The position numbers and the translations under genes were made by a program. The notes under the pieces were generated by a model. The model searched no databases and had not been told where the DNA came from. It was given only the letters and a program-made list of their open reading frames with translations. This document shows, piece after piece, positions 43,955 through 55,023 of a stretch of DNA of 64,000 nt; position 1 is the first letter of the stretch; the number at the start of each line of letters is the position of its first letter. The stretch comes from Cenococcum geophilum 1.58 (Eukaryota; Ascomycota; Dothideomycetes; Gloniales; Gloniaceae), in the NCBI GenBank assembly GCA_001692895.1, contig KV748261.1, positions 434,001-498,000 of the forward strand, in the 5' to 3' direction.

Positions 43955-44393
43955 TCTGTATTGTGTGGGGTTGGTGCTGGACTGGAGCAATGAGTGAGAC
44001 GTGAGAGTTATGTGAATGAAAAAGTAGGTGCCCTTCGGAGAAGGGGATGCTGGAGCTCATATGCTTTTCTCTGCAAAATGCAATAGCCTGGGCCCTAAGA
44101 GGGCGATAAGTCGAGGAGGCTTTGCAGACCGACCTATGGTATGTGAGTGCAACCATACCCTTGTCTCAGCCTGGCGCTTTTTTGCATTTCATTAATGAGC
44201 CACGTGAAGATGATTGGGTGTGCTCAAGTGCTGATTGTGTCTCCAGGTAAAACGGGGCAACAATCCTAGAGCAGATCGCATCCCATCCTCGTTATCGATA
44301 CTACCCTTTTCGAAAGTATTGCGAAAATTCAAGCTACTGTACCCGCTACATCATCCCAGCATCCTCTTCAACAAAGTATCAGTAGTATCCTTA
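43955..44393. promoter_or_regulatory. Shared divergent promoter of the C2H2 and GH16 genes
   Basis: The 439 bp separate the two start codons. A CACGTG palindrome at 44201-44206 and a reverse CCAAT box at 44212-44216 lie close together. Both are common fungal promoter motifs. The zinc-finger protein could regulate the neighbouring hydrolase, but this is inference from position only. Confidence 0.5.
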
Positions 44394-45335
44394 ATGTCAT
44401 TTAAACACTCCTTAGACCGATTTATAGAGCGTGGAAAAGCAGAATTGAAAGACTTCACCGGCAGCGCGTCTCCATCTCCGCCTATTCCAGCCTCGACCAA
44501 ACCCCCACCAATCCCGCAATCTAGTAAACCTCCGCTCCCCACCTCCACAACGTCCCCAGCAGTCTCTTTATACTGGCGGCCCGTCTTCAATCCCTCAGTT
44601 CCGGTGACAGAACATTTCAAGCAGGAACTTGGCGCTCACGGCTGGGGCAACAATGAATCCCAAAACTACACCTCCGATTCGCGCAACTGCTTTCACACAG
44701 CAGACGGCAAACTCGTAATCCGTGCTATCGCGGACTCTTCCTCGCCCCAGGATAAATATACTAGTGCGCGGCTTGTGAGCCATCAGAAACTCTCCCGACA
44801 GCGTGGCTGCCTCACCGCTGTCTTACAGCCACCGTGCGCATCGGGCATCTGGCCTGCCTTCTGGCTGCTCCCTGCAGAGCCATTCTCTTGGCCGACGGAT
44901 GGTGAAGTGGATATATTCGAGAGCTGGAATGGCGATTGTATAAACAGAAGCTGTTTGCATTGGGGTCATTATAATGGAGAGGACTGGAACAAGCACCGCA
45001 CCCGAGAGACTTCCCTGCCAAATATGCCGCACCAGCCACACGTCTATGCTTTTGCTTGGAATCAACCCGAGAATGGGATCGGTGGTAGAATGATGTGGTA
45101 TATTGATGGCGCTCCAGTAATGAGGGCGGAAATCCCGCCTGGTACGCGGAGAATGGAAGATTGGCGAATCATCATGAATGTTGCAATGGGGGGAAATGTT
45201 TGTGGGGGTTCCCTACCAAGAGATGGTTGTTATGATCTAGTTGTGAGCGAAATTAGGATGTGTGGGGAGCCTATGGGTGGATGGGATGGATTTGATAGGG
45301 ATTGGCCAAGAACTCAAGAGGGTAAACCCATGTAA
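44394..45335 (+). CDS. Glycoside hydrolase family 16 protein, 313 residues, no signal peptide
   Basis: A single frame from ATG at 44394 (MSFKHSLDRFIERG). Residues 25-52 form a Pro/Ser/Thr-rich linker. The GH16 beta-sandwich follows, with the catalytic signature GEVDIFESW at 170-178: Glu171 is the nucleophile, Asp173 the assistant and Glu176 the acid/base. Other family landmarks are GIWPAFWLLP, HWGHYN, YAFAWN, WYIDG and IIMNVAMGG. Family members cleave beta-1,3- or beta-1,3/1,4-glucans or related chains. There is no hydrophobic N-terminal signal, which is unusual for a wall- or polymer-degrading enzyme and points to an intracellular role, unconventional export or an unseen upstream exon; the last is less likely because the N-terminus is already linker-like. 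Confidence 0.88.
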   Translation: MSFKHSLDRFIERGKAELKDFTGSASPSPPIPASTKPPPIPQSSKPPLPTSTTSPAVSLYWRPVFNPSVPVTEHFKQELGAHGWGNNESQNYTSDSRNCFHTADGKLVIRAIADSSSPQDKYTSARLVSHQKLSRQRGCLTAVLQPPCASGIWPAFWLLPAEPFSWPTDGEVDIFESWNGDCINRSCLHWGHYNGEDWNKHRTRETSLPNMPHQPHVYAFAWNQPENGIGGRMMWYIDGAPVMRAEIPPGTRRMEDWRIIMNVAMGGNVCGGSLPRDGCYDLVVSEIRMCGEPMGGWDGFDRDWPRTQEGKPM

Positions 45336-46315
45336 CGGTTACTCTGATGCATCTTTAATGCTGGGCTGTTTTGGCGACCGAAATTAGAGGTATTGGCTAC
45401 TATGTCTTGTGTCTGAATCGCCTGTTCCTTTAACTGGTCTTTATCCTCACTTTTCATTTGACAGTGCTGTTTCTGATCCATTCTCATTAAATTCACTACA
45501 ATTGGTTCTCGATTAATGCTCTGCTTTTTTGTCACGATAACTTTCCGTTGCTTCCAGTTCATAAATCACTCTATGGATAAAAGGCTGAACTACAAGGACC
45601 ACATCGTAGCTGCTAAGAATTACGAATGCTTGGTTGAGGAATCTCCACTTGATGTCTTAAACCAAAGCTGATATGCAGACAAATGCAATTTTCCTTTTTT
45701 AGCTCCAGACCTAATTATTGTTAGCCAGATTCCCTACCCTCTCTAGGCACGCCCTAGTGAGGGGCTTCACACCGATCAGCAAAGGCTAGAATATTCAGTG
45801 AGTAAGGACTATATATACCTGATAGCAAAAGCTACTCCGCATATTTGGTTTTGCATCTTCCTTCGCGTGCTTCTGTTTGCTGATGACTTATTTATTTGGG
45901 GGCATCCTTCCCATACAACGCTTTGTTGCATTGTTAACATATTTTTCGGGAATAAATCTTACTTGTTTTACAGAAGAATATCTCTATACAATTTTTAAAC
46001 CGATTTCTTTATTCAAATACGTTGTATATGTATAATGCCTTTTTCTAAAAAGCCAGGTTTTTTTCAAATGTATTGTAAGCATTGATGTCGAGGGTTCGTT
46101 GCTAGCATATTTTCTATACAAGGGGGGGTAATATAAATGGATTAGACGCCCCCCTGCTACAGTCCCTCGTCAAAAGTCTCCGTGCGAGCGTATTTTTTAG
46201 ATAACCCACCTTGCTAAATTACTATATAATAACCACATAATTAATTCTAAAGCTATAAAAAATATTTTAAGTTTATATTGTATATAAAATCTATAACTCC
46301 TTTAGAAATCCTATT
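45336..46315. other. Intergenic region, nothing recognised
   Basis: About 1 kb between the GH16 gene and the AT-rich fold-back element. GC content falls steadily rightward. A run of seven G at about 46125 faces a run of C at 46150. The short frame at 45798-45998 is not supported as a gene. Confidence 0.55.
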
Positions 46316-46694
46316 AATTCTTTACTAAAATCTAAAATCTATAATATATATTTTCTACTACTAAATATTAAATTTATTTTTTAAAAATTTAATATCTTAT
46401 AGATATTTACTTTTACTATAACTTTTTTTATTTAAATTTTTATTTTAAAAGTGTGAAGGTTTATTATAACCCTTTAAAAACTTATTTTTTTTAACTTTAT
46501 ATAGGAAATTGCATTTTTTGACTCTTTTTTAAGTTTATAACCTTACAACAAAATTTTATACTTTTTAAATAAAAATTTAAGTAGAGAGAGTCCCAATAAA
46601 AGCGAATCCCTATAAGATATTAGATTTTTAAGAAATATTTTTAATATCTAGTAATAGAAAATATATACTAAATATAGTAAGTTTTAGTAGGAAG
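46316..46694. repeat. AT-rich fold-back (long inverted repeat) element
   Basis: The left half (about 46316-46490) and the complement of the right half (about 46520-46694) align over most of their length. For example, AATATCTTATAG near 46400 faces CTATAAGATATT near 46612, and TATATATTTTCTACTACT faces a near-complement at 46643-46675. The sequence is extremely AT-rich, as expected after RIP. It ends directly at the LTR of Gypsy-D. It may be a fold-back or MITE-like element; the family is unknown. Confidence 0.65.
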
Positions 46695-46931
46695 TGTTAG
46701 CGACTCAGTCAATCAAGGCATAAGCACGGTAAGAGGGACGCGCAAGCCTGTACAATTGGATTGTCTATAAACGAGAATCTAAAGCTAAAGAAAAGGAAAG
46801 GAAAGGATAAGCAGCAACGCGAGGAGTTATATACGATCCCTAGTTACGTAAGAGTCACGTAAGCCCTGCGTCTACTATAATGTCTACTATAACGTCTACT
46901 ATAGCTGCCGCTTTCTGCCAGTGCCGTAACA
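46695..46931 (-). repeat. 3' LTR of Gypsy-D
   Basis: 237 bp, TGTTAGCG at the left and GTAACA at the right. It includes three short tandem units around GTCTACTATA. No partner is in the window; the boundaries rest on the TG/CA ends and the adjacent polypurine tract. Confidence 0.75.
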
Positions 46932-49007
46932 TTACCCCCCCCCTCCGCAAAAGCCTGCCCTCAGGCTTTGTATGTCCGTATTATACCCATGGGGCGTTCT
47001 TCTTCTGGTAGCTTATTATCTTTATTATGCTAGCATTCCATCCATTTGTCTAGGTACTTTGGCGGTCCCGGTTTATTAGGGTAACGGCTATAGAATTCTT
47101 AAAGCTTATAGGGACTGCCGATAAAGTTCCATATAGGGTACTAGGTAGGATCTGGGTTATAGCCTTTCTAACTAACGCGGTACTTTAGCGTTTTCCTTAC
47201 TAGCTTACAGGCCAGTATCTCTTTAATTTCCCATTTGTTATCGCCACTGACTTAAATTAGCAGGGGGGGTTTGTTCTTTTGTCTAGGTAATAGGTTATTT
47301 ATAGCCTTCCGTAGCTTATCCGGCGAGAAGATAGGGTGAACTTTAATTAAGTCTAGGAGCTTAACCTTATACAAGTTGCCTACTTTATTAAGAATCTTAT
47401 ATAGTCCTGCCATCTTATAGTCTAGCTTACGGCTAGGCCGTTCCGTCTTCTAGTTCTTTATTATAACCCAGACTATATCGCCTACCGTAAAGTTAGGCTC
47501 GCGCCTATGCTTATTCGCCTACTGTTCTATTAATTTTTAGGCCTTTTTTAGGTTCGTACAGGCTACTTTCCAGGCTTCTTTTAAGCGCTTAGCGTACTGC
47601 CGGGCTTCCTTATAAGATAGTTTTTCGCGTATAGTCTGGGGCCCTTTTAGTCTTTCCCAGTTAAAGCTTATACGGGGTAGGTAACCCATTTCTAGTTAAA
47701 TAGGGGCAAATCCGGTAGAGTTATAGGGTAGGGTCGCTTAGGCGTAGTCCATTAAGGGCAATAGTTTAGCCCAGTTATTCTAGAAGTAGTTAATAAAAGG
47801 CCGGAGTCTCTAGTCCAAGTATTAATTTACAATCTCCGTTTAACCGTCTGTCTGGGGGTAATATACCGTAAAAAGCTTTAGCTTAATACCTAGGATCTAG
47901 GTAAACTTATTCTAAAAGGCTAATATAAACTGCAGCCCGTAATTAGATATAATAGTGTTTAGTAGTCTATAAATTTAGTAGACGTAGTAGATATATAGTT
48001 AGGCCGCCTCTTTAGTATTAATATTCTTATAATAGGGAATTAAGAATAGGCGCTTACTAAAGCGGTTAACTAGGATTATAACCATATCATATCTATTACG
48101 GTCTAGAGGTAGCTTATAAAAGTCTATAGAGATATATTACTAGGGGCGGTCGGGTATTAGGAGGGGTTTTAATAGTCCTGGGGTTTTATCTTGTGGAATT
48201 ATGGACCTACGGCAGTTATTGCAGTTCCGTATATAGCGGTTAATATCTATAATTATTCCGGGCCAGTAGTAGCGGTCGCTAATAATCTTACGGGTTTTAT
48301 TTTTTCTAGAATAGGCCGTAGAGACCTAGGCATATGCTTTGGCAATAAGCCGAGTCCGTAAGTTCTGTTTCTCTGCTACCACTAGCTATTCGCAGTGCTT
48401 AAGCAGTCCACTTTTAAGGGACTATAGGCTAGAAACGTTCTTTGCCTTTTTACGGTACTCCTATAGAGAAGGGGCCGTACGGTTTATCTACAGCAATTTA
48501 TTAATTAAGTTAAGTTCTAAAGGGTTAATAGAATACATCTCGGCGCCTAAGGAGTCTATACTTAGTTCTGCCTGTATCTAGGGGTTAAGGTACTCTAGTC
48601 GTAGTAGCGTCTGGGTCTATAATAAGATCTTCACAGCCGTATAGTTACCTAGGTTTTATTCGCGCCTAGTAAAAGCATCCGCACGGTTTGTAGCGCCTAG
48701 TCTGTATATAATTAAGAAGTTAAACTAAGATAGGATATCCGCCTAGCGTGCCTGCCGGGCCGTAAGGGCCTTAGTTGTTATAAAGTATTCTAGGGCCTTA
48801 TAATCTAATACTACCTTAATAGGTTTAGGGGTCCCCTCTAGCTGTATACGCCAGTGCTAAAAGCTAGAGATAATAGCTAGTATTTCTTTATTATAGATGT
48901 GGTAGTTTAGTTTAGCATCTATTATAGTCTTTAAATAGTATATAATAGGGTGCTATTCTCCATCTAGTTGCTTCTGGGAAAAAATACCGGCTATTGCGCC
49001 GTTTAAG
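46695..49007 (-). mobile_element. Gypsy-D: Ty3/gypsy chromovirus-type element, visible 3' part, broken
   Basis: The left end is a 237-bp LTR (46695-46931, TGTTAGCG to GTAACA). Next to it is a polypurine tract on the minus strand (a run of nine C on the plus strand at about 46935), so this is the 3' LTR of a minus-strand element. Rightward the minus strand reads in reverse order a chromodomain-like end (about 47040-47250), integrase (about 47400-48350) and RNase H (about 48640-49007). Gypsy-A is inserted at 49008, and the rest of Gypsy-D must lie beyond the window. It is a fossil with dozens of RIP-like breaks. It is the oldest member of the right-hand nest. Confidence 0.85.
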
Positions 49008-49430
49008 TGTTACGGACGCTTTAAGTACAATGTTATAACTACTTAGAGAAGAGACGGAAGAAGCTAGTTAGTTAATTTAGGTACGGTCTAGGATAGAACC
49101 AATAGAGCTATATAACGAGGAATAGTAACTAAGGTTATATAATGTAATCTATATAATCTATATAATCTATATAATCTATAATAGAGTAGATAGAGTATAC
49201 GTACCTTATATATAAAGGGGATTTCTTAGGAGTATAGTTGTGTATTTAAAGGACCACAGTCCCTACTTAGATAGTTCTCTTCTTTGTAGTAAATCTCAGA
49301 ATACAATTAGAGTTAATTTATTAGGTAACTACTCCACTAGTTATTATTATATTGTTAACTTCTTATTTACCTATATACCCAGCCTATTAATAAGTTTACC
49401 GTAGTTCCTACTATAAGGCTTTGTTATACA
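49008..49430 (+). repeat. 5' LTR of Gypsy-A
   Basis: 423 bp, TGTTACGG to GTTATACA. It is inverted relative to 49644-50064 and 63148-63570, which share its sequence. TTAAG at 49003-49007 would be the target duplicate. Confidence 0.88.
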
Positions 49431-49643
49431 TTTACTACTAAGGTTACGGTATTAATAAAGTCAAATAATATGCCACTAAAAGCAGCTACCATAACGCCAT
49501 TAACGGTGGCAACTACTTTAAGGTTAGGTAACGACACTAGTATAGCAGATACTAACTTATAGCAACCTATAACAGTTAGATAACTATAAGAGATAGTTAA
49601 CTAGTTAATAGAAAATAATATAACGTTAAAGAATAGGATTAAT
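49008..49643 (+). mobile_element. Gypsy-A, 5' part (5' LTR and start of gag), broken
   Basis: A plus-strand element inserted in Gypsy-D. Its 5' LTR (49008-49430, 423 bp) is the reverse complement of the LTRs of Gypsy-B, so the two elements are of one family in opposite orientation. The start of gag follows (about 49480, MPLKAATITPLTV) and is cut at 49643 by Gypsy-B. Gypsy-A resumes at 63571 and runs off the right edge. It is a fossil; the interior has several breaks. Confidence 0.85.
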
Positions 49644-50064
49644 TGTAACGGAGCCTTGTAGCAGGAACTACGGTGGACTCGTTAATGGGCTAGGTATATA
49701 GGTATTGCAAGTAAGTTAACAACGTAATAATAACTGGTGGAGTAGTTGCCCAATAGATTAACTCTAATTGTATTCTGAGAATTACTATAAGGAAGGAACT
49801 ATCTAGGTAGGGACTAAGGGTCCTTAAATACACAACCGTACTCCTAAGAAAGTCGTTACTCTGTCTGCTCTATCTACTCTATTTACTTTATTATAGATCT
49901 CGCAGATCACACAGATTATATAGATCATATTATATGACTCTGCTTACCATTCCTTGTTATATAGTTCTATGGGTTCTATCCTAGACCGTACTTATATTAA
50001 CTAACTAGCTTCCTCTAACTCTTCTTTAAGTAGTTGTAATATTGTACTTAAAGTATTTATAACA
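49644..50064 (-). repeat. 3' LTR of Gypsy-B
   Basis: 421 bp matching 63148-63570 apart from scattered transitions and a 2-bp difference near the left end. Confidence 0.9.
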
Positions 50065-52599
50065 CTATCTCCCTTCTTTTTATCTTCGTCCTTAAAGATA
50101 CCTAGCATCTCTAAGTTGTTTACTAGAGGTGTGATATCCGTTTAATTAATTTGGTTAATATTGTTACTTATAATACCTAAAGCACCTTCTTCTTCTTTAA
50201 CCCTTTGTTGTACGCGTACAGTCTCTTCTATACTATCGCTTAGTGAAGTAATGCTATCTCCGTATTCTTATTACGTGAAAGAGGGGTTAGTCTATATTAC
50301 GTTAGTAAGTCCTTTATCTTAATAGCCCTCTTTTTATACGGAGTGCACTAAAGCAAACGTTTAATCGTCCTGTGATATTCGCTTAATTTCTAACGCTAAG
50401 TGTGCGCGTTTTATAACTCTTAATAGTCTCTAAGTTCCCTAAGTAATTTGTTATAGGGTCTTATATTTAATCTGCCGCTGCGAGGCTTAATAATAAACTA
50501 TTTATTACCTTAGCGGAACTTTATTATTCGCGTAATACTAAGAAGAAGGCTGCTAATACTTAATAACGGGCTCTTAATTCTCGTCTTGCTGTGTCTACTT
50601 AGTTAATCCGTCTTAAGAAAATTCGCGAGAAGGTTTATTTTAAGGAGTGGAAACTTATAGAATAAGGTTTATAGAAACTTGGTAATAAAAGAACGGATTC
50701 TCTTCTAATAGAGAAGGAAATAACTCTAAGTAGTTTGGCAGTCGCTCTTCCTAGGTCCCCTTTAGGTAACTCATTTTTTGGCGATTCCTCTTTATTAATA
50801 TTGCCTGACCTTTTCTCTTTTAATACTCCTATACCTTTTCTATAGCGTTTTTTAGGTTCTCTAGTGGTTCCTAGGTAGTCTTATCGTAGCCTATCCACTT
50901 TACTTTATACTATATTTTATTGTCTATGTCCTTATAACTAACGATCTTTAAAACTTACTATTTGTCTTCCTCCTATCCTCTATACGTGTCTACTTTATAA
51001 ACCGGTGGCTTAATATTCCTATATGCTGGCTCTAGTATTGCGATATATTATATAAGGTAGATCTTTATCCTAGCTGGTAGGTTTAACTTAAATATAACCA
51101 GTAAAATTTTCTATATAATTTTAAAAGGTCCTAGTCTAACATAGTCCAACTTCTTGCTTAGTCGTTAACTTTTAAAATTTTTGTATAGTAGCTATACTTT
51201 ATCTCCCTCCTTAAGATCTGGTCCCTTAGATCTCTTAGTATTATAGTACCTTTTTATTCTTTGCTGTACCACCTTAGCTATTTCTGTAAGGTCTACATAA
51301 AGATTTATTAAACTCTTTATTCTTTATTTAGCTGTGCTACTTATCTTCTTTGCTTAACGTGGCGATAATAAGGTCCTTAGCTTATATCCGTAATTCGCCT
51401 TAAATAGTAATATACCCATTCCTTCTTATAGTGTTGCATTATATATAAACTATATAATTGGTAATAGCAATACCCAATTGTTCTGTGTATAATTAATATA
51501 ATACCTTAGATACTCTTCTAGTGTCTAATTTAATCTTTCCATTTAACCGTCTATTTGTAGATAATATACGGTAAAAGTTACTGCTTAAACTCCTTACTCT
51601 ACTAAGAATACTTCCTAAAATACTGCTATAAATCTTAGATCTCTATCCAATATAATCTTACTTAGTACTCCATGTCTTATAAACACTTCTTTAATATAAA
51701 TTCTAGTAATATCTTCCGCTGATATTTCTTCTATGTATGCTATAAAGTATCCCCACTTTATAAGCTTGTCTACTATTATTAAGATTACGTTATAATCTTA
51801 TCCGGTAATAGGATCTCTTAACCTTAGTAACTTAATAATAAAGTCCTATAATATAACCTCCTATGGTTTCTCTAGTATTTTAACTAGTTGTAGTCCTCTA
51901 TATGGCTTATACCTCGTTAGTTTATTCCTTTAGCAATCTAGATATTCTTTTATAACTTGCCTAGCTAGTCCCTAGATTCTATTAATAATATACTTCTCTT
52001 AAAGTCTTAATACTAAGCCTATAGCTCCGTTATGTCCTTAAGTTAGTCCTTTATAAAATGTCTTAATAAACTCCTTTATAATAGATCTTGGTACGTATAT
52101 CACTTTTTAATTTTCGTACTACTCTAAGTCTGGATCCTCCGTTTATGTATCTAGGATCTTTTATATCTAATTACTCTCTAGTAATTTATAGATCTTCTCT
52201 TCTTATATTACTGTAATCTTTAGATAATTATACCTAATTAATCTATCTATATCCCTTTGCAGTAAAGCCCCTAATGGCTTTTTATTATTTTATAGTTTAG
52301 CCTTTCTACTTAGAGCATCTGCTCGTGCATTTTCTGTACCCTTAGTATACTAAATCTCGAAATGGTATTCCGTAAGCATCTCTACCCATTTAACCTATTT
52401 GTAATTAAGTTCTTTTATTATTAGGAACCCTATTAGGTTCTTATAATTCATCCTAACTATAAATAGTTTTTCTATACCTTATAAGAATAATCTCTATTCC
52501 CTTAGTACTATAACTATACCTAATAACTCCTTATTATAGATATTATAGTTTAGTTCTAGTAGTGTTATTTTCTAACTATAGTATACCACTAGGTGCTAT

Positions 52600-52787
52600 C
52601 TGTCACGGCACTGACCTGACGCATACTGTTTCATACTATCTCGTACTATTCCCTACTGTTGGCTAGCCCACCACTAGCGACTTGGCGGCCGGCCCTACTA
52701 TTTATATACAATACCCCCTTTCCACCTTCTTCCCCTCTTTATACCATAACATAGTTATTTAGTCTACTTTATTGCAGCACTGTAACA
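52600..52787 (+). repeat. 5' LTR of Gypsy-C
   Basis: 188 bp, nearly identical to 58305-58491. It includes GGCGGCCGGCC, conserved in both copies. Confidence 0.93.
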
Positions 52788-54523
52788 GTTTGTGGTATCT
52801 TTAATTTGCGCCCCATCGCGATCACTGATTCCCCATACCCTAGCCAATTAACCTCCGCCCCAGAGCAATCGCGACCTATACGCGCCTCTGCTAAAACCGA
52901 CACGTCCCCAGTACAGTCCTAGAACAATCCTTAGTTTTTACCTAGCGCCTAGATGGGCGATACTAACGACGCCAAAATGGCCGAAACTTAGAACCCCCGC
53001 GACGTTTTTGTAGACCTATTTATAGAGATATACCCCAATATTGCGTGGACAATCTACTGCTCCCCACTGTACCCTAAGACCTTTAAGCCTAGTAAAGCTT
53101 ACCTTACCCTTATTAACTATACCAATAAGTTCCTTAACAACATTAAAGTAGGACTATAGTGTATATATAACACAAACACCACCAACAAGAAAGCTAACAA
53201 AAACCTTAGTGCCCTTATCGCTTCCTAGATAGGAACTATTAACTCCTAGGCAAAGACTATTACCGTTCTAAAATAATTAACCCCTATAACAACGGTAGTA
53301 ACCTAGTAGAAAAAACGGAGATCTAAAGACCCGCTAATATTCAGCGGAAAAGGCACCCCGCTAGAATAATAAGCTAATTTTAAGACCTGGCATATTAAGA
53401 TTAAGGGAGTCTTTAACCAGGACTGGGACTACTTTAACACAGTTTAGTCCCAGATCCTTTACATCTTAGACATACTAGAGGATAAGGCCTATAAGTTTAT
53501 TAAGTAGGGCCTAGAGCTTATATATAAGAACCTAAATAACACATCTATGTAGAAATGGCCTACTAAGGAAGATATGCTTAAAGACCTTACTGCCTACTAT
53601 GAGGTCCTTAATATAACCTAGGTCGCAAAGAATAAGCTTAACCATTTCCCCTAAGGCGAGCGTAATTACTGGTTCTGGAAGGGAGAGCTTAATAAGCTAA
53701 TAGTCCGCGCTAAGAAAACAAATAAATAGAAGGTGGACCTACTCTAAAAGTTTATCTCTCCAAAAATGGAAGAGCTAGTACTTAGACTGGCCTATAAAAT
53801 TAACGATAGTAACTATATAGGTTAGAGTAAGCAGATGGATGTATTTGCTAAGAACCTCGCGAACTATATACACCAAGCCAACCTTAAGAAAAACGCTAAC
53901 TACTGCCTACCTGCCCAAGCCCCTGCCCCTATGTTAACCCTAACCCTAATAGTAACTAGAGAACCTATAGACCTTAATAGAATCTTAGATATAGAGCGCA
54001 AGCGCCGCGTTAATAATAGACTGTGCCTTGCCTATGGCCTACCCGGCCACTGGAAGGATGCCTATAACCCCACTAAGATAGTAAACCTAGTCCTAATACC
54101 ACCCCGTTAAATAACGCGAATAAATAACCGCGGACGCGGCGACTGTGGAGTCTATTATAGACGCGGTAACCGCGGAGCCTATTATGGCCGCGGCGGACAA
54201 CCCCCCCCCTTTAACCCTACGGCTTAGTTACTCCAAACCATGCCCTATATAGGAGCCCAACCCGTTAACAATGCCTAGTATTAGTAACTTCGCGCTAGCA
54301 AATACGAATACGGCTATGTTGTCGGCGAGGTATTATCTTCCTATACCCCAACTAAAATAGAGACAGACACTACCAGCTAGACGGACACTAGACCGCCCCG
54401 CTAAGACAGCCCCGTACCCTAGTTGTTAAAAGGTAAACCCTTAGACTAAGTTGCGCCTAAGGGTTTAAACCATATAAGGAGGAAGATAAGAAGATTAGGT
54501 CCCTATTACTAGATTAATTAGTC

Positions 54524-55023
54524 NTTTNTATTANTAAACTNCNACTTAATCTTANATNANNAAANANTAANAAGAAATTAATCCTTATTTAAACCTAACT
54601 CTCCTTATTACGTAACCTATACCCCTAAGTTTATATTAATACAGTAAGCCTAGTAAACTCCGGTAGTACTGCAATAGCATTTACTAACGCAGAGTCTATT
54701 GTAAGAAAGTATAACGTTATAACTAAGAAGCTGCTAGCACCTAGGCCACTACGCCTTATAGATAGCATCCTAACTTCGCTTATTACGGACTACTTTACTA
54801 CCCAAATGTTAATCGGCCTCTATACTAAAGCCATACTCTTTTTTATTACCAAACTCTCGCCTACTACCCTAATTATTCTAGGTATGCCCTGGCTTTAGAA
54901 GCACGAGCCCCGTCCTAGCTTTAGGAAACTTAAGATCCGCTTTAACTTAGACTACTNCTNTAGGCACTACCTNCNGTAGGGGATAGCNGACGTTANTAGG
55001 GACGCCCTATNTNGANACTTAGN
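54524..55023. other. Two clusters of isolated ambiguous bases in Gypsy-C
   Basis: Single Ns are scattered at 54524-54571 and 54957-55023, both inside Gypsy-C. The pattern is the same as at 9470-9513 in Gypsy-1 and points to unresolved differences between merged repeat copies. Confidence 0.9.

Noticed and set aside
45798-45998. Small frame with an RT-like FADD motif
   Set aside because: Only four residues resemble the RT palm; nothing upstream or downstream fits a reverse transcriptase and there is no repeat family here.
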